Part shown: positions 61,626 to 64,000 of the stretch, piece after piece
How positions within the stretch are numbered: position 1 is the first letter of the stretch
Layout of the letters: each line of letters opens with the position of its first letter
Source of the DNA: Gorsachius magnificus
Taxonomy: Eukaryota > Chordata > Aves > Pelecaniformes > Ardeidae
DNA: 64,000 nt
NCBI GenBank assembly: GCA_034008185.1
Contig: CM067084.1
Span: 58,356,599 to 58,420,598, forward strand
Direction of reading: 5' to 3'
Made by a program: the position numbers and the translations under genes
The notes under the pieces: model-generated
What the model saw: only the letters and a program-made list of their open reading frames with translations
What the model was told of the DNA's origin: nothing
Databases searched by the model: none

Positions 61626-64000
61626 GCTGCAAAAAGAATGTGAGATACTATGGGAGAAATGTTCCAGATTGCACAGAACTACAGTTTTCATAGATCATTT
61701 AAGAACAGCTAAAAACCCCCCAAGCTGCTACTTCATAAAAGATAGTTACTCAATACCAGCATTTTTTTAAAAAAGCAACACCATTAACTTTCTCTAAGCG
61801 AAATACCTATGGAAATCTGGCAGGGTTTAATTAGAATTAGCAAAGTTACTGACATTCCAGCTCTTCCTAAGCTATGAAAACCAAATGAGGCTGCTATGGA
61901 CTTATTGCATACAAAGAAAAACAGAGTCAGGCCTCCCTGCTGCCCTGCGGAGCAGGTGTTCCCCATCTGGCCCTGACAAGGTGGACGGGCCAGGTGGCAC
62001 CTGCATTCAGAAATGAGGAGAAGAAAGCCATGCTAGTATTCATATGGCTTCCTGGGAGTGCCTTGTGTCCTTTGGCTCTCCTGCAGTAGCAAAGATAACT
62101 GGAAGATTGGTTTTCTGGCTCTGTTTTTTTGAAGGGAAATGCAGTGGGATATATGTTTTTGCCTGCTTGTAACCTGGATGTTGAAGGAGAAAAGGGTAAG
62201 TAGGAGCTCCCTTTTCTGGGAGCTAGGAAAGAAAAAGAGGCAGACAAAAGTTCCTAGGAAGGGGCTGTGGGTTTATTATTGAGAAAAGCTTTAGGAGGTA
62301 GGGTTAGAAAAAAATAATTAAAAGGCTTGGGGGGATCCTGAAGGTATGGGCATATTTGTAGTGTTATAATAGGCTTCAGCATATTCTGATTTTTAGTCCT
62401 GGGCATAGGAGAGGTACTTTATGAATGTTTCTGCCCCTCCATATAAGTTGAGGCTGAGAGAGAACACGTGACTCTGTTAAGAGAAGTTAGGGAGAAATGT
62501 AATTAAGTGTGCAGCTACAGGACAAATAAAGCTGTAGCTTACCTATGATAAAGTAGGTATGATCTACTGGCTTGTGATGAGGAGTTTCCCATGGAAATAA
62601 AAGAGGAAGGAGGACAGAGCAGAGGCTTATAAAGGAGTTCCTGGGGAAAGTTTTCATGATTTTGCACTTGAGGTGAGCTTGCTCCATAATGCCCATCTTC
62701 TATATCAGTATTGCAAGGCTGTCCTGAAAAGGGAATATGCAAAGGCCTGTGTTCTGGGTTTTCTAAAGTGGTTTTTATAAGTAAAAAGGGTCATGCAACT
62801 GCATATCTGATACCTTTATCAAGTGGCAGTACTAGAGGTACTGCTTCCATTCAGAAAGAGGAATCTCTGAAAAGTGTGCAATTTAGCCTGAGAAATATCT
62901 GTGTTCTGGTGTGTGTGCATTTTTTTCCCCTTACAACAGCTGGAGCCCTAATACTGTAGTCATATTTGACAGGCTTTCCTGTGGAGATGCTTTTTGCTAA
63001 TGTGCATAGTAGCTGTCTTTAATGACTGGGAATATCTGTAAATTGTGGGGTATTGAACAATCTCGTCCTCTACATGCATACCATGTGCGCGTTGTTTTGC
63101 TGCTAGCATGGTGAGATGACCTTGGGTGTCACTACTCTTTCCTGCAAGAAGGGTTTGTGTGTAAGTGAATTTGGCTCTGTGATATGCTCACAGCCTCTCT
63201 GTGTGTGTCAGGAGAGAAAACAAATCCTTCAGCAGGAGGAGAAGGTGATGGGTAGGAAGATGTGCTTGGTTTTTAAGCCAGTCAATGGCCCCTGAGTCGT
63301 GCTGACCAGCTAATTATCCCCACCTGACTGCAGAATTGAAAACGATGTGTTCTTCTCTCTGCCTGTTCTCTCAATTCAGCATGTTTTACTCTGCATTCAA
63401 GTCTAGTTTTCCCCTGAAGGATGCATGGTAAACCCCTTTCTAGTGTGAGTGCTGTTCTTATCCTGTTTGCTCAGCCATACATCTGACTGGAGCTTATACC
63501 TGGGTTCTGGATGAGTGAGCAGAGCCAGTGATTTAAGTTTTGCAACAGGGAATTGAAGAATGACCTCTATTTTTGTAGAAGATGCCTCTCTGCGAGGTAA
63601 CTGTGAGGTTGGATGAAACAGTTGGTCAAAATCTGTGCAGAAAAACCTCTTCAAATTGCTTCTTGATGGAAGGAGAATTGGGGGCTTAGCAAAGCCTGAA
63701 AGTTGTCTATGTAAGTATAATAGAAATGCTAGGATGCATGGTAGCAGTTCTGAATTTCAGGAGTTGCAAGCAGAATTTCCAGCTCCAGCAAACCAATTTA
63801 AGCTGTCTATGAATGCCCAACCCTTTCCCATGCCTCTTCTATATCTGCAAAATAGCTTTGTGTGGCTTACAGGTGTTGGAGCTGAGCAGTACTTGGCTTT
63901 CTTGCTGTAATGGCTTTCAGGTGTCTGACTAACAGGATGTGTAATGTTATAAAGTGCATTGAAGTTAGCCAGGTGCTGATGCAAAGAGGTGCTGTCCCCA

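Larger units (their letters stand above)
36106..64000. other. 5' flank of NWD2 without a confident gene
   Basis: About 28 kb of mostly AT-rich DNA upstream of NWD2. ORFs are short and lie without order on both strands. It holds three CR1 fragments, long T and A runs, a GC-rich patch (60785-61110), a possible conserved non-coding element (56570-56800) and weak ORFs at 39578-39960. In mammals the upstream neighbours of NWD2 are DTHD1 and ARAP2; no exon of either was recognised here. Confidence 0.65.

Noticed and set aside
1..64000. CRISPR arrays, operons, tRNA or rRNA genes, endogenous viral genes
   Set aside because: No spaced direct repeats, no gene clusters, no cloverleaf or rRNA signature and no viral gene pattern was seen. 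The window is vertebrate intron and gene flank.

Overview
This window looks like bird nuclear DNA. It is AT-rich and exon-poor, with long introns, many chance ORFs and no bacterial gene layout. Several CR1 LINE fragments carry the avian 3' end, where short ATTCTATG-type units lie next to the 'ggttggaagggacct' block. The species cannot be told from the sequence.

One protein-coding gene is clear: the 5' end of NWD2 (NACHT and WD repeat domain-containing protein 2, a STAND-type NTPase), read from the minus strand. Three coding exons join with perfect phase: exon 1 at 34484-34634, exon 2 at 12563-12651 and exon 3 at 7602-7718. Together they encode residues 1-119, which cover an N-terminal leader and most of a DUF4062-like domain (the N-terminal domain also found in TEP1- and NPHP3-type STAND proteins). 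The NACHT and WD40 exons lie beyond the left edge. Introns 1 and 2 are about 21.8 kb and 4.8 kb, and at least 7.6 kb of intron 3 is present.

Layout: 1-7601 is part of intron 3, with a CR1 copy, an 18-C run and an unexplained exon-like ORF. 7719-12562 is intron 2. 12652-34483 is intron 1, with degraded CR1 copies, older repeat fragments and a 20-bp tandem triplet. About 34.0-35.8 kb is a strong CpG island holding exon 1, the 5'UTR, a likely uORF and a minus-strand TATA box. From about 36.1 kb to the end is the 5' flank of NWD2, without a confident gene: three CR1 fragments, homopolymers, one GC-rich patch, a possible conserved non-coding element and two weak plus-strand ORFs near 39.6-40.0 kb.

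No rRNA, tRNA, CRISPR array, complete mobile element or new multigene system was found. The items most worth a second look are the exon-like ORF with a BESS-like motif in NWD2 intron 3 (4590-4774), the uORF and opposed TATA boxes in the NWD2 CpG island, and the acceptor-flanked ORF at 39810-39960.
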